A stretch of DNA of 64,000 bases from CAWFMO01 sp963817065 (GCA_963817065.1 CAWFMO010000001.1:1178001-1242000); one strand, 5' to 3'; shown: positions 1-11,314, counted from the stretch's first letter. Notes: generated by a model from the sequence alone, not told the origin. Program-made: numbers and translations.

Positions 1-1
1 C

Positions 2-3000
2 ACGCTCAAGGTCACCAACGACGGACCGAGCGACGCCGCCGATGTCGAAGTCACCGACACGCTGCCGGCCGGGTTGACCTTCAATCCCACGGGCACCGAC
101 GCCGACTGCAGCGAGGCCGGCGGAACCGTGACCTGCGACTTCGACACCGTCGCCGCGTTCACGAACGTCTCCAAGGACGTCGTCGTGACGACCGACTTCA
201 CGGCCGTTCCGTCGGTCGACAACACCGCCGAGGTCAGCACGACGACGAGCGACTCGAACCTGGGCAACAACACCGACACCGAGACGACGACCGTCAACGC
301 GGCCGACCTCTCGATCGACAAGACCGACAGCCCCGACCCGGCCAACGCGGGCGACGAGGTCACCTACACGCTCGAGGTCACCAACGCCGGGCCCAGCGAC
401 GCCGCCAACGTCACCTCGACCGACACGCTGCCGGCCGGGCTCACCTTCGACAGCTCGCTCGACAACTGCTTCCTCTCGGGCGGTGACGTGATCTGCGACT
501 TCGGCACGGTCGCCGCGAACGACACCGAGACCCAGACCTTCATCGTCGACACCGACTCGGCCGCCGCGCCCTCGGTCGATAACACGGCGACCGTCGGCTC
601 AGACACCCCCGATCCCAACAACGCGAACGACTCCGACACCGAGACGACGACCGTCTCCTCGGCCGACCTCTCGATCGACAAGCAGGACAGCCCAGACCCG
701 GTCAACGCCGGCGATGAGATCACCTACACGCTCGAGGTCACCAACGCCGGGCCCAGCGACGCCGCCAACGTCACCTCGACCGACACCCTGCCGGCCGGAC
801 TCACCTTCGACAGCTCGCTCGACAACTGCTTCCTCTCGGGCGGTGACGTGATCTGCGACTTCGGCACGGTCGCCAACGAGCGACACCGAGACCCAGACCT
901 TCATCGTCGACACCGACTCGGCCGCCGCGCCCTCGGTCGATAACACGGCGACCGTCGGCTCAGACACCCCCGATCCCAACAACGCGAACGACTCCGACAC
1001 CGAGACGACGACCGTCTCCTCGGCCGACCTCTCGATCGACAAGCAGGACAGCCCAGACCCGGTCAACGCCGGCGATGAGATCACCTACACGCTCGAGGTC
1101 ACCAACGCCGGGCCCAGCGACGCCGCCAACGTCACCTCGACCGACACCCTGCCGGCCGGACTCACCTTCGACAGCTCGCTCGACAACTGCTTCCTCTCGG
1201 GCGGTGACGTGATCTGCGACTTCGGCACGGTCGCCAACGGCGACACCGAGACCCAGACCTTCATCGTCGACACCGACTCGGCCGCCGCGCCCTCGGTCGA
1301 TAACACGGCGACCGTCGGCTCAGACACCCCCGATCCCAACAACGCGAACGACTCCGACACCGAGACGACGACCGTCTCCTCGGCCGACCTCTCGATCGAC
1401 AAGCAGGACAGCCCAGACCCGGTCAACGCCGGCGATGAGATCACCTACACGCTCGAGGTCACCAACGCCGGGCCCAGCGACGCCGCCAACGTCACCTCGA
1501 CCGACACCCTGCCGGCCGGACTCACCTTCGACAGCTCGCTCGACAACTGCTTCCTCTCGGGCGGTGACGTGATCTGCGACTTCGGCACGGTCGCCGCGAA
1601 CGACACCGAGACCCAGACCTTCATCGTCGACACCGACTCGGCCGCCGCGCCCTCGGTCGACAACACCGCCGAGGTCGGCTCCGACACGCCCGATCCGGAC
1701 ACCTCGAACAACGCGGACACCGAGACGACCACGGTCAACGCCGCCGACCTCTCGATCGACAAGACGGACACGCCCGATCCGATCGACGTCGGCGAACAGA
1801 TCATCTACACGCTCGAGGTCTCGAATGGTGGGCCGAGCGATGCGGATAACGTCCACGCGGAGGACACGCTTCCGAACGGCCTCACCTTCGTCAGCGGCGA
1901 CGTCGGCTGCAGCGCCGCCGGCCAGGACGTCGACTGCGACTTCGGAACCGTCGCCGCGACCGACACGGAGAGCCTGAGCTTCACCGTCGGCACCGGTGCC
2001 GCGGCCGCCCCGTCGGTCGACAACACCGCGACCGTGACCAGCGACACGACCGACACCGATCCGGGCGACGACTCGGACACCGTGACGACGACGGTGAACG
2101 CGGTGGCTGACCTCTCGATCGACAAGTCCGACGTCGGCTCCGACCCCGTCCACGTCGGCGACCCGATCACCTACGAGCTCGCCGTCACGAACAACGGTCC
2201 GAATGACGCGACCGACGTCGTGGTCACCGATGCTCTGCCCGCGGGAACGAGCTTCAACGCCGGGGCCTCGGACGCTGACTGCGACGTGCTTGCCGGGGTC
2301 GTGACCTGCACCTACGGAACGGTCGCCGACGGGGCGTCCGTGTCGAAGGACCTCGTTCTCGACACCGACGCCGCGGCCGCGCCGTTGGTCTCGAACACCG
2401 CCGAGGTCAGCGCACCCGTGACCGATTCCAACACCGCCAACAACTCCGACACCGAGACGACGACCGTCGATCCCTCCGCCGATCTCGCGATCGACAAGAC
2501 CGATGCCGGCGACGTCACGGTCGGCGGCCAGATCACCTACACGCTTGCCGTCACCAACAACGGTCCGAGCAACGCGACGGGGATCGAGGTGACTGATGAC
2601 CTGCCCACCGGCACGACATTCGACGGCGGGAGCTCCGACGCCGACTGCGGCGACGTTGCGGGCACCGTGACCTGCTTCTTCAACCCGATCGCCAGCGGAT
2701 TCAGCGACTCGAAGATCATCGTGCTCGACACCGCTGCCGCGGCGGCGCCCACCGTCTCGAACACCGCGGTGGTCGACGGTGACCAGGACGACCCCGACAC
2801 CGCGAACAACTCCGACACCGAGACGACCGACGTCGGCCCGCTCTCCGATCTCTCGATCACGAAGAGCGACAACCCGGATCCGGTGCTCGCCGGGGAGGAC
2901 ATCACCTACACGCTCTCGGTCGCAAACGCCGGTCCCAACGACGCCACCGGCGTCGAGGCGACCGACGACCTCCCGCCCGGGCTCACCTTCAAGGCGGCGG

Positions 3001-3728
3001 GGACGAGCGCCGCCTGCACCGAGGCCGGCGGGACCGTGACCTGCGACTACGGCAACGTCGCCTCGGGCGCCTCCGAGGACCTGACCATCGTCGTCACGAC
3101 CGGCGTCGCCGCGATCCCCTCGGTCGACAACACCGCCTCGGTGGAGGGCGACCAGGGCGACCCCGACCCGACCGACGACTCGGACACCGAGACGACGACC
3201 GTTCTCGCCTCGAGCGACCTCTCGATCGCCCTCGCCGACAACCCCGACCCGTTCTCGGCCGGCAACAAGGTGAGCTACGCGATCTCGGTCACCAACGCGG
3301 GCCCCAACGACGCGACAGACGTCGTCGCCGCCGGAGCTGTTCCCGCGGGCGCGACCTTCGACCCGATCGGCTCGGACTCGCAGTGCAGCGAGACCGCGGG
3401 GCTCGTGAGCTGCGACTTCGGCAACGTCGCCGACGGCGCCACCGAGGCGCTGGTCGCGGTGTTCGACACCGCCGGGGCGTCCCCGCCCGGGATCACGTTC
3501 ACGCTCGCAGTCGCCGCCAACGAGCTCGACGCGAATCCCGCCGACAACACGGCGAGCGAATCGACGACCCTCGCCGGGTCCTCCGTGCCGCCGCCGGTGA
3601 TCGTCCCGGCCCCGCCGGCGAGCACCCCGGCGCCGCCGACAACGACGACCAAGAAGAAGAAGAGCTGCAAGAAGAAGAAGGGCAAGGCGCGAAAGAAGTG
3701 CAAGCGACGCCGCAGCAAGGGGCTTTAA
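2..3728 (+). CDS. Secreted DUF11-repeat surface protein, 5'-truncated by window edge, frameshifted
   Basis: The frame is open from the window edge. It consists of about ten DUF11 (Ig-like, about 120 residue) repeats, each opening with a motif like ADLSIDK.D.PDPV..G and continuing Y.LEVTN.GPSDA. The C-terminus is a Pro/Thr linker followed by a Lys/Arg tail containing SCKKKKGKARKKCKRR and the stop at 3726-3728. DUF11 repeats are typical of long extracellular stalk or adhesin proteins; no enzymatic domain and no LPXTG motif is seen. The frame changes at about 879: the text reads aacGAGcgac where the next repeat copy reads aacGGcgac, i.e. one extra A, and both frames continue the same repeat pattern. 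The gene is therefore one CDS with a one-base insertion, most likely a sequence error in a repeat. The next gene begins 8 bases after the stop. Confidence 0.85.
361..1670 (+). repeat. Near-identical 360-bp tandem repeats encoding DUF11 modules
   Basis: Units start at about 361, 721, 1082 and 1442 with a period of 360 bases (361 in the second because of the extra base at about 879). Units two to four differ by only a few bases around the codons following GTVA (gccaac versus gccgcgaac), and unit one differs by a few silent changes (for example gacacg versus gacacc). Similarity decays after about 1670. Surrounding DUF11 repeats in the same gene share protein motifs but not this nucleotide identity, so these copies arose by recent tandem duplication. 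The true copy number could be misassembled. Confidence 0.9.
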
Positions 3729-3736
3729 TTGCGGTG

Positions 3737-5818
3737 ATGAGCATGCGACGAACGCTCGCCGTCATGGCGATTTCCTTCTCGGGGCTGCTTGCAGCCCCGA
3801 TTGCTTTTGGGGACTCATTCGAGGCCCTGGCGAACGCCGATCTCGCGGTCGAGAAGAGCGACTTCGCGTTCGACCCCGTCCTCTACGGCGACGAGATCCG
3901 GTACACGCTGGAGGTGACCAACAACGGGCCGCTGAACGCCGCGAACGTCAAGGTGACCGATGCCCTTCCCGACGGGGTCACGTTCGTCGCGGCCGGCTCC
4001 GACGCGTCCTGCGCCGAGGCCGGCGGCATCGTGACCTGCGCGTTCGGGGTCGTCGGGGCCGGGGCCGACGAGACCAAGACGCTGGTCGTGGACACCTCGG
4101 GCGCACAGTCGCTCACGGTCACCAACACCGCGACCGTGAGCAGCGCCGCGAACGACCCGGTGCCCGGCAACGACTCCGATACCGAGCTGACCGGGCTGCT
4201 GCCGGTCGCCGACCTGGCGATCGAGAAGAGCGACTTCGGCTCCGACCCGGTCACCGTCGGAGAGCAGATCCGCTACTCGCTCACGGTCTCGAACTCCGGC
4301 CCGGTCAATGCCGCGGGGGTGGTGGCGAGCGACACCCTGCCGGCGGGGCTCACGTTCGAGCCCGGTGACTCCGACGGCGCCTGCGCCGAGGCCGCCGGGA
4401 CCGTCAGCTGCGACTTCGGCGTCGTCGGCGTCGGCGACGAGCTCACCAAGACCGTGGTCGCGACGACGAGCGAGTCGGCGGCGCCGGCGGTCTCCAACAC
4501 GGCCACCGTCGCCGGAGAGGACCCCGACCCCAATCTCTCCGACAACGCCGACTCGGAGACGACGACCGTCAACCCGATCCCGGCCGCCGACCTCTCGGTG
4601 ACCAAGACCGATTCCGCCGACCCGATTCTGGTCGGGGGGCAGACGACCTATACGCTCGCGGTGCTCAACGACGGCCCTGGCACGGCCACCGGGGTCGAGG
4701 TCAGCGACGTCCTGCCGACCGGGCTCAGCTTCGTTGCCGCGGGCTCCGACCCGGCGTGCTCGGCGGTCGGGACCGTCGTTACCTGCGTCTTCGGCGCGCT
4801 CGCCGACGGCGCCGGGGCCTCGAAGCAGTTCGTCGTCGCCGCGAGTCCCGCCGCCGCCCCCGGGGTCTTGAATATCGCCACGGTCAGCGGCGATCAGCTC
4901 GACCCGGCGCCCGCGACCAACTCCGACACCGAGACGACAACCGTCAACGCCGTCGCCGACCTCTCGATCTCCAAAGCCGATCTCACCGATCCGATGAACG
5001 CCGGCGAGGACCTGGCCTACGTCCTCTCGGTCCACAATCAGGGGCCGAGCCCCGCGCAGAGCGTCAGCGCGACCGACGTCCTGCCGCCGGGCCTGACGTT
5101 CAAGCCCGCCGGCTCGAGCCCGGGCTGCGGGGTGGCCGGCGGCGTCGTCACCTGCGGCTTCGGAACCGTCGCCAGCGGCGCGACCTCGAGCCGGACGGTG
5201 ACGGTGACGACATCGGGCACCAACGTCCCCGCGATCACGAACTCCGCGAGCGTCGACGGCGCCGACTTCGATCCGAATCTCGCGAACAACACGGAAGCCG
5301 AGACGACCGCCGTCCACCCGGCCGCGAACCTGATCTTGAGCAAGAGCGACACGCCCGACCCCGCGGCGCCGGGCGACGTGATCGCCTACACGCTCTCGGT
5401 CCGCAACAACGGCCCCAACGCGGCGAGCAACGTCGACGTCGTTGACGTCCTGCCCGGAGGCCTGAGTTTCCGGCCGATCGGCTCGAGCATCGCCTGCGTC
5501 CAGAATCCGCCCGGGACGATCACCTGCCACTACGGCGCCGTCGCGTCGGGGGCGACGGAGTCGCACGTCGTGCTCGTTCTGACCTCGGCGCCGGGCACGA
5601 TCGCCAACACCGCATCGGTCGACGGCGACCAGTTCGACCCTGCGCTGGCGAACAACCTCGACACCGAGACGACGATCGCGACCGGCCCCCCGGTGCCGGC
5701 GCCGACATTGGGGACCGCGACCCTTACTCCGCGGGCTGGAAAGTGCGCGACCCCGAAGGCGAAAAGGAAACGCAAGTGCGGAGCGAAGCGGAAGCGGAAA
5801 CGCGTCCGGAAGCGGTGA
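3737..5818 (+). CDS. Secreted DUF11-repeat protein (five repeats)
   Basis: The start at 3737 (ATG, or ATG 3743) is chosen because it gives a clean signal peptide, MSMRRTLAVMAISFSGLLAA..., directly before the first repeat. The frame is open further upstream but overlaps the preceding gene. About 693 residues: signal peptide to about residue 26, five DUF11 repeats starting with ADLAVEKSD, ADLAIEKSD, ADLSVTKTD, ADLSISKAD and ANLILSKSD, then a short Pro-rich linker and a basic tail with KRKCGAKRKRKRVRKR. There is no sortase motif. It lies between two other DUF11 genes and is probably co-transcribed with them. Likely an extracellular structural or adhesive protein; the ligand is unknown. Confidence 0.85.
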   Translation: MSMRRTLAVMAISFSGLLAAPIAFGDSFEALANADLAVEKSDFAFDPVLYGDEIRYTLEVTNNGPLNAANVKVTDALPDGVTFVAAGSDASCAEAGGIVTCAFGVVGAGADETKTLVVDTSGAQSLTVTNTATVSSAANDPVPGNDSDTELTGLLPVADLAIEKSDFGSDPVTVGEQIRYSLTVSNSGPVNAAGVVASDTLPAGLTFEPGDSDGACAEAAGTVSCDFGVVGVGDELTKTVVATTSESAAPAVSNTATVAGEDPDPNLSDNADSETTTVNPIPAADLSVTKTDSADPILVGGQTTYTLAVLNDGPGTATGVEVSDVLPTGLSFVAAGSDPACSAVGTVVTCVFGALADGAGASKQFVVAASPAAAPGVLNIATVSGDQLDPAPATNSDTETTTVNAVADLSISKADLTDPMNAGEDLAYVLSVHNQGPSPAQSVSATDVLPPGLTFKPAGSSPGCGVAGGVVTCGFGTVASGATSSRTVTVTTSGTNVPAITNSASVDGADFDPNLANNTEAETTAVHPAANLILSKSDTPDPAAPGDVIAYTLSVRNNGPNAASNVDVVDVLPGGLSFRPIGSSIACVQNPPGTITCHYGAVASGATESHVVLVLTSAPGTIANTASVDGDQFDPALANNLDTETTIATGPPVPAPTLGTATLTPRAGKCATPKAKRKRKCGAKRKRKRVRKR

Positions 5819-5850
5819 CGGCACCCCCGTATCTCCGATACGCTGCTTGA

Positions 5851-8800
5851 GTGGTATTGAGGAGAGGCGTACTGGTCGCTTTGCTGGCGGCCTGTCTGGT
5901 GGGAGTGGTGGCGGTGCCGAGCGCACTCGCTGCTGACTTCCTGCAACCTGTGACAAGCCCCGAACCGTCGCGCGCCGGGCCGGGTGGCGTCGCGACCGGC
6001 GACGTCGACAACGACGGCGACCAGGACATCGTCGAAACGGCCGCGTTCTCGACGACAACTTCGGTGCTGCTCAACAACGGGGTCGGAGACTTCCGCGAGA
6101 TCCTCCACGCCTCGAACGCGGCGACGGTCGACGTCGGGCTCGGTAAGTTCGACAACGACTCGAACCTCGACCTCGTCCTTCTCTATCCGCAGACCCCGCC
6201 GGCCACCGGGTTGCTGGCGGTCTTCAAGGGCAACGGAAACGGGACGTTCACCCTCCAGGCCGGCAACAGCATCGCCAACACGGGAGTTCGCTCGACCTCG
6301 ATCGCGATCGGCAACTTCAACGCCGACGCGATCAACGACGTCGCGGTCGTCAACTCGCAGAACACGCCGACGACCACACCGGGAACGCTGACGACGTACC
6401 TCGGCAATCCGGCCGGCACCACCACGTTCACGTCCCCCAACCCGGTCCAGACCCACACGGTCCAGCTCGGCGCGACCGACGTCGTCTTCGACACCTTCAA
6501 CCCCGGCGCCCCCGACCTCGTGGTCTCGAACGCGACCTCGCAGAGCACCTCGTTCCTCGCCGGCAACGGGGTCGGCTTCGTGGCACCGGTTCACTCCGCC
6601 GCCGGCTCAGCGGTCTTCTACATGGCGTCCGGGAACCTGAACGGGGACGCCAACACCGACATCGTCGCGACGAACCAGAACTCCAACCCGAGCTCGGTGC
6701 GCACGCTGATGGGCAACAACGCAGGCGCCTTCCCGACCCAGGCGACGACGGTGGTCTCGCCGGCGGGAGAGGCGCTTCCCCAGCAGGTGATCGCGCGCGA
6801 CTTCGACAACGACACCGACCTCGATATCGCCGTGGCCAACGGGTTCACCGTCAACACGGTGTCGACGGCGAACAACTCCGGGGCCGGCGTCTTCACGCCC
6901 GCCCCGACCAGCCCCGAACCGCTGACCGGCGTCCTGCCCGCTACTCAGGCGATCCCGTTCGGACTCGCGAGCGCCGACTTCGACGGCAGCGGCTTCAACG
7001 ACATCGCGGCGACGGTGCTGGTTTCGAACCCGCCGGTGACCCCGATCCTGCTCAACCAGAGCGGCAACCAGGCCGACCTCTCGATCGTCAAGACCGACGG
7101 GCCGGACCCGGTCAACGCCGGCGACCAGCTCACCTACTCGCTCGCCGTGACCAACAACAGCGCCAACGCGGTGACCAGCGCCAAGACGACCGATGTGCTG
7201 CCGGCGGGCGTGACCTTCAATGCCGGCGCCTCGAGCCCGACCTGCACGGCGGTGGGTACCGCTCCGGCGATTCGGGTCACCTGCGACTACGGCGGGATCG
7301 CCGGCGGCGCGACCGAGAGCCAGGACATCGTCGTCAACGTCCTGACCACGGAGCCGATCCCCGCTTCACTCAGCAACACCGCCACGGTCGCAGGCAACCT
7401 CGCCGACCCGACGCCGGCCAACAACACGAGCACGACGACCACCGCGGTCACCCCGCGCGCCGACGTCTCGATGACCAAGACCGACACAGGCTCCGACCCC
7501 GTCGACGTCGGCGAGGACATCACCTACACGCTGACCGCTGCCAACGGCGGCCCGAACACGGCGCTCAACGTGACCGCGACCGATCCGCTGCCGCCCGGCA
7601 CGACCTTCAACGCCGGGGCCTCTGATCCGCTTTGCGGCGAGAGCGGCGGGACCGTCACCTGCACCTTCGGCACCCTCGCGAACGGCGCCAACGCCTCCCG
7701 CAACGTCGTCCTGACCACCGATGGCGCCGCCGTGCCCTCGGTCAGCAACACCGCCACGGTCGACACGGACTCGTTCGATCCCAACAACACCAACGACTCC
7801 GACACCGAGACGACGACGGTCAACCCGGTCGTCGACCTCTCGATCGACAAGACCGACGACGCGGATCCGATCCACGTCGGCGAGCAGGTGACCTACACGC
7901 TCGATGTCGCGAACGGAGGCCCGAACGCGGCGAACAACGTCACGGTCACCGACACGCTGCCCGCCGAGCTGACTTTCAACGATCCCGACTCCGATCCCCG
8001 CTGCGACGAGATCTCCCCCGGAGAGGTCGAATGCGACCTTGGGACGATCGCGAACGGGGGGACCGACTCGGTCGAGATCGTCGCGACCGGCAACGCGCCG
8101 GCGGCCGCCGCCAGCGACAGCGCCGAGGTCGCGTCGGACGAGGTCGACTCCGACAGCTCGGACAACACCGACGCCGAGACGACCGAGATCCTCGCCGCCG
8201 CCGACCTCTCGATCGACAAGCAGGACAGCCCCGACCCGGTCAACGCCGGGAGCGACATCACCTACGTCCTTGAGGTGACCAACAACGGTCCCAGCACCGC
8301 CACGGACGTCCACGCGACCGACACGCTGCCGACAGGGCTCACGTTCGAGAGCACGCCCGACAGCTGCACCGCCGTCGGCCAGGACGTCGACTGCGACATC
8401 GGCGTGCTTCTGAGCGGAAACACCGAGACCGCGACGTTCGTCGTCAGCACCGACGCCTCCGCCGCTCCCGAGGTCGACAACACGGCGACTGTCGACGGCG
8501 CCGAGGACGACCTGGTTCCGGGCAACGACTCAGACACCGAGACCACCACCGTCAACGCCGCCGCCGGCCTCTCGATCGCGAAGTCCGACGACGTCGACCC
8601 GGTCCACGTCGGCGACGACATCACCTACACGCTCGACGTGGCCAACGCCGGGCCGAGCACCGCAAACAACGTCCTCGTCACCGACACGCTGCCCGCCGAG
8701 GTCACCTACGACGACGCGGCCTCCGATTCGCGCTGCGACGAGACGACGCCCGGAACGGTCGAATGCACGACCACCTCGATCGCGAACGCCGCCAGCGACT

Positions 8801-11310
8801 CCTGGGACGTCGTCGTCAGCGCCGACTCGGCGACCCCGGCGGCGACCGACTCGGCGACGGTCGAGTCCGACGAGGCCGATCCCAGCCCGGCGGACAACAC
8901 CGCTTCCGAGGACACCGAGATCCTCGCCGCCGCCGACCTCGTGCTCGACAAGTTCGACACCGTTGACCCGGTCCACGTCGGCGAAGACGTCACCTACGGC
9001 GTCGCGCTCGGCAACTTCGGCCCCAGCGACGCGACCAACGTGACGATCACCGACACGCTTCCCGCCGAGGTCACCTACGACGACGCGGCCTCCGACCCGC
9101 GCTGCGACGAGACCGCTCCCGGGATCGTCGAGTGCGCGATCGGCGCCCTCGCCGCGGGGGGTGGAGACGGCGTCCTGATCGTCGCCGAGGCCAACGCACC
9201 CGCCGCTCCGGCGACCAACGCGGCAACCGTGGACGCCGACGAGGATGACCTCGACCTCGCCAACAACAGCGACACCGAGACGACGACGATCCTCGCCGCC
9301 GCCGACCTCGCGATCGACAAGACCGACGACGCCGACCCGGTCAACGTCGGCGACGACATCACCTACACGCTCGAGGCGACCAACAACGGTCCCAGCGCCG
9401 CCAACAACGTCACGGTCACCGACTCGCTGCCCGCTGAGGTCGCCTACGACGACGGCGCCTCGGACCCGGCCTGCGACGAGACCAGCCCCGGCACCGTCGA
9501 GTGCGACCTCGGCACGCTCGCGTCCGGGGCCAGCGACTCGGTCGAGGTCGTCGTCTCCGCCGACGCCCCCGCGGCCGCCGCGTCCGACACCGCGACGGTG
9601 TCCGCCGACGAGGACGACCTCGTGCCCGGAAACGACTCCGACACCGAGACGACCGAGATCCGCGCCCTCGCCGACCTCTCGATCGACAAGGCGGACGCCG
9701 GCTCGGACCCGGTCGAGGTCGGCGGCAACATCACCTACACCTTCGACGTGACCAACAACGGGCCCAGCACGGCGACCGACATCCACGTGACCGACACGCT
9801 TCCCGCCGGCCTCACCTTCGAAAGCACGTCCGACAGCTGCACCGCGGTCGGCCAGGACGTCGACTGCGACATCGGCGTGCTCCTGAGCGGGAACACCGAG
9901 ACCGCGACGATCGTCGTCAGCGCCGGTGGCGCCGCCTCGCCCTCGGTCGACAACACCGCCGAAGTCGCGGGCGCCGAGGACGACCCGAACACGGGCAACA
10001 ACTCCGACACCGAGACCACGACCGTCAACCCTGCCGCCGACCTCTCGATCAGCAAGGACGACGCCGGCTCGGATCCGGTCGACGTCGGCGACGACATCGT
10101 CTACACGCTCTCGGTGACCAACTCCGGGCCCAGCGGCGCGACCGCGGTCGAGGCGACCGACACCCTGCCCGCCGGGCTCACGTTCAACCCCGCCGGCTCC
10201 GACGCGGCCTGCACCGAGGTGGGCGGAGTCGTGACCTGCGACTACGGCGCCGTGGCGAGCGGCGACACCGAGGACCTGACCCTGGCCGCGACAACCGACG
10301 CGGCGGCGACCCCGTCGGTCGACAACACCGCCGAGGTCGCCGGCGCGGAGGTCGATCCCGACCCGGGTGACAACAGCGACACCGAGACGACGACGGTCAA
10401 CGGCACCGCCGACCTGACGATCGACAAGACGGCGACCAACGGGCCGGTCAACGCGGGTGAGTTCGTCGTCTACGAGATCGAGGTCACCAACAACGGTCCG
10501 ACCAACGCCGCCGACGTCATCAGCTCCGACGCGCTCCCCGCCGGCACCACGTTCAGGGCAGCCGGCTCCTCGCCCGACTGCTCCGAGTCCGGCGGCACCG
10601 TGACCTGCGAGTTCGGCGTCGTCGACAACGGCACCAGCGAGACCCGGACGCTGATCCTCCAGACCTCAGCCGTCAACGCGCCCTCGTTCGACAACACCGC
10701 GGTCGTCTCCTCGTCGACCAACGACCCGAACCCCGGCAACGACGACGACACCGAGACCGTGCAGGTGAATCCGGCCGCCGACCTCGCGCTGACCAAGCTC
10801 GACGCGATCGACCCGGTCACCGTCGGCGACCAGATCTCCTACGCGCTCACGGTCCAGAACCTCGGACCGAGCGACGCGACCAACGTGATCGTCACCGACC
10901 CGCTGCCCGCCGGCCTCAGCTTCGCGTTCGAGGGCCCGTTCTCCGACTGCACGCCGAGCGGCGTGCCGAACGTCACCGTCCGCTGCGACTTCGGCAACCT
11001 CGCCTTCGGCGACATCGCGACCCAGTCGTTCACGGCAACGACCTCGACCGCCGGCACGGTCTCCAACACCGCGGTCGTCGACGGCGACGAGACCGACCCG
11101 GCGCTCGCCAACAACACCGACGGCGAGACGACGCTCGTCAACCCGCTCGTGGTCCCCCCGCCGGTCGTGCCGGTGGTCCCGGTGACCCCGGTGACGCCCC
11201 CGGCCGCCGTCCCGGATAAGACCGCGGCCGCGAGGAAGAAGTGCAAGAAGAAGAAGTCGCGCAAGGCCCGCAAGCGCTGCCTGCGGAAGCTGAAGAAGAA
11301 CTCGGCCTAG
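5851..11310 (+). CDS. Giant secreted protein: FG-GAP beta-propeller plus eleven DUF11 repeats
   Basis: GTG start giving 1819 residues with a signal peptide (MVLRRGVLVALLAACLVGVV...). Residues of about 40-400 hold seven FG-GAP/VCBS-like repeats with calcium-loop motifs such as GDVDNDGDQDIV, KFDNDSNLDLV, RDFDNDTDLDIAV and DFDGSGFNDIA, enough for one seven-bladed propeller of the integrin-alpha type. Then follow eleven DUF11 repeats, a Pro/Val-rich linker, and a basic tail with KKCKKKKSRKARKRCLRK. FG-GAP propellers are commonly ligand-binding heads and DUF11 arrays act as stalks, so an adhesin with head, stalk and cell-envelope tail is inferred. It is the third gene of the DUF11 series, 32 bases after the previous stop. 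Confidence 0.88.
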   Translation: MVLRRGVLVALLAACLVGVVAVPSALAADFLQPVTSPEPSRAGPGGVATGDVDNDGDQDIVETAAFSTTTSVLLNNGVGDFREILHASNAATVDVGLGKFDNDSNLDLVLLYPQTPPATGLLAVFKGNGNGTFTLQAGNSIANTGVRSTSIAIGNFNADAINDVAVVNSQNTPTTTPGTLTTYLGNPAGTTTFTSPNPVQTHTVQLGATDVVFDTFNPGAPDLVVSNATSQSTSFLAGNGVGFVAPVHSAAGSAVFYMASGNLNGDANTDIVATNQNSNPSSVRTLMGNNAGAFPTQATTVVSPAGEALPQQVIARDFDNDTDLDIAVANGFTVNTVSTANNSGAGVFTPAPTSPEPLTGVLPATQAIPFGLASADFDGSGFNDIAATVLVSNPPVTPILLNQSGNQADLSIVKTDGPDPVNAGDQLTYSLAVTNNSANAVTSAKTTDVLPAGVTFNAGASSPTCTAVGTAPAIRVTCDYGGIAGGATESQDIVVNVLTTEPIPASLSNTATVAGNLADPTPANNTSTTTTAVTPRADVSMTKTDTGSDPVDVGEDITYTLTAANGGPNTALNVTATDPLPPGTTFNAGASDPLCGESGGTVTCTFGTLANGANASRNVVLTTDGAAVPSVSNTATVDTDSFDPNNTNDSDTETTTVNPVVDLSIDKTDDADPIHVGEQVTYTLDVANGGPNAANNVTVTDTLPAELTFNDPDSDPRCDEISPGEVECDLGTIANGGTDSVEIVATGNAPAAAASDSAEVASDEVDSDSSDNTDAETTEILAAADLSIDKQDSPDPVNAGSDITYVLEVTNNGPSTATDVHATDTLPTGLTFESTPDSCTAVGQDVDCDIGVLLSGNTETATFVVSTDASAAPEVDNTATVDGAEDDLVPGNDSDTETTTVNAAAGLSIAKSDDVDPVHVGDDITYTLDVANAGPSTANNVLVTDTLPAEVTYDDAASDSRCDETTPGTVECTTTSIANAASDSWDVVVSADSATPAATDSATVESDEADPSPADNTASEDTEILAAADLVLDKFDTVDPVHVGEDVTYGVALGNFGPSDATNVTITDTLPAEVTYDDAASDPRCDETAPGIVECAIGALAAGGGDGVLIVAEANAPAAPATNAATVDADEDDLDLANNSDTETTTILAAADLAIDKTDDADPVNVGDDITYTLEATNNGPSAANNVTVTDSLPAEVAYDDGASDPACDETSPGTVECDLGTLASGASDSVEVVVSADAPAAAASDTATVSADEDDLVPGNDSDTETTEIRALADLSIDKADAGSDPVEVGGNITYTFDVTNNGPSTATDIHVTDTLPAGLTFESTSDSCTAVGQDVDCDIGVLLSGNTETATIVVSAGGAASPSVDNTAEVAGAEDDPNTGNNSDTETTTVNPAADLSISKDDAGSDPVDVGDDIVYTLSVTNSGPSGATAVEATDTLPAGLTFNPAGSDAACTEVGGVVTCDYGAVASGDTEDLTLAATTDAAATPSVDNTAEVAGAEVDPDPGDNSDTETTTVNGTADLTIDKTATNGPVNAGEFVVYEIEVTNNGPTNAADVISSDALPAGTTFRAAGSSPDCSESGGTVTCEFGVVDNGTSETRTLILQTSAVNAPSFDNTAVVSSSTNDPNPGNDDDTETVQVNPAADLALTKLDAIDPVTVGDQISYALTVQNLGPSDATNVIVTDPLPAGLSFAFEGPFSDCTPSGVPNVTVRCDFGNLAFGDIATQSFTATTSTAGTVSNTAVVDGDETDPALANNTDGETTLVNPLVVPPPVVPVVPVTPVTPPAAVPDKTAAARKKCKKKKSRKARKRCLRKLKKNSA

Positions 11311-11314
11311 GCAG

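Noticed and set aside
870..890. Programmed ribosomal frameshifting in the DUF11 gene
   Set aside because: No slippery heptamer or downstream structure is evident; a one-base insertion relative to identical repeat copies explains it better.
361..1800. Regularly spaced repeats that might suggest a CRISPR array
   Set aside because: Period is 360 bases with no short direct repeats or unique spacers, and the repeats are coding for DUF11.
3815..6058. A 747-codon open frame on the minus strand antisense to the DUF11 genes
   Set aside because: It is an Arg/Gly/Asp-rich shadow of GC-rich codons; the plus strand has clear domains and signal peptides.
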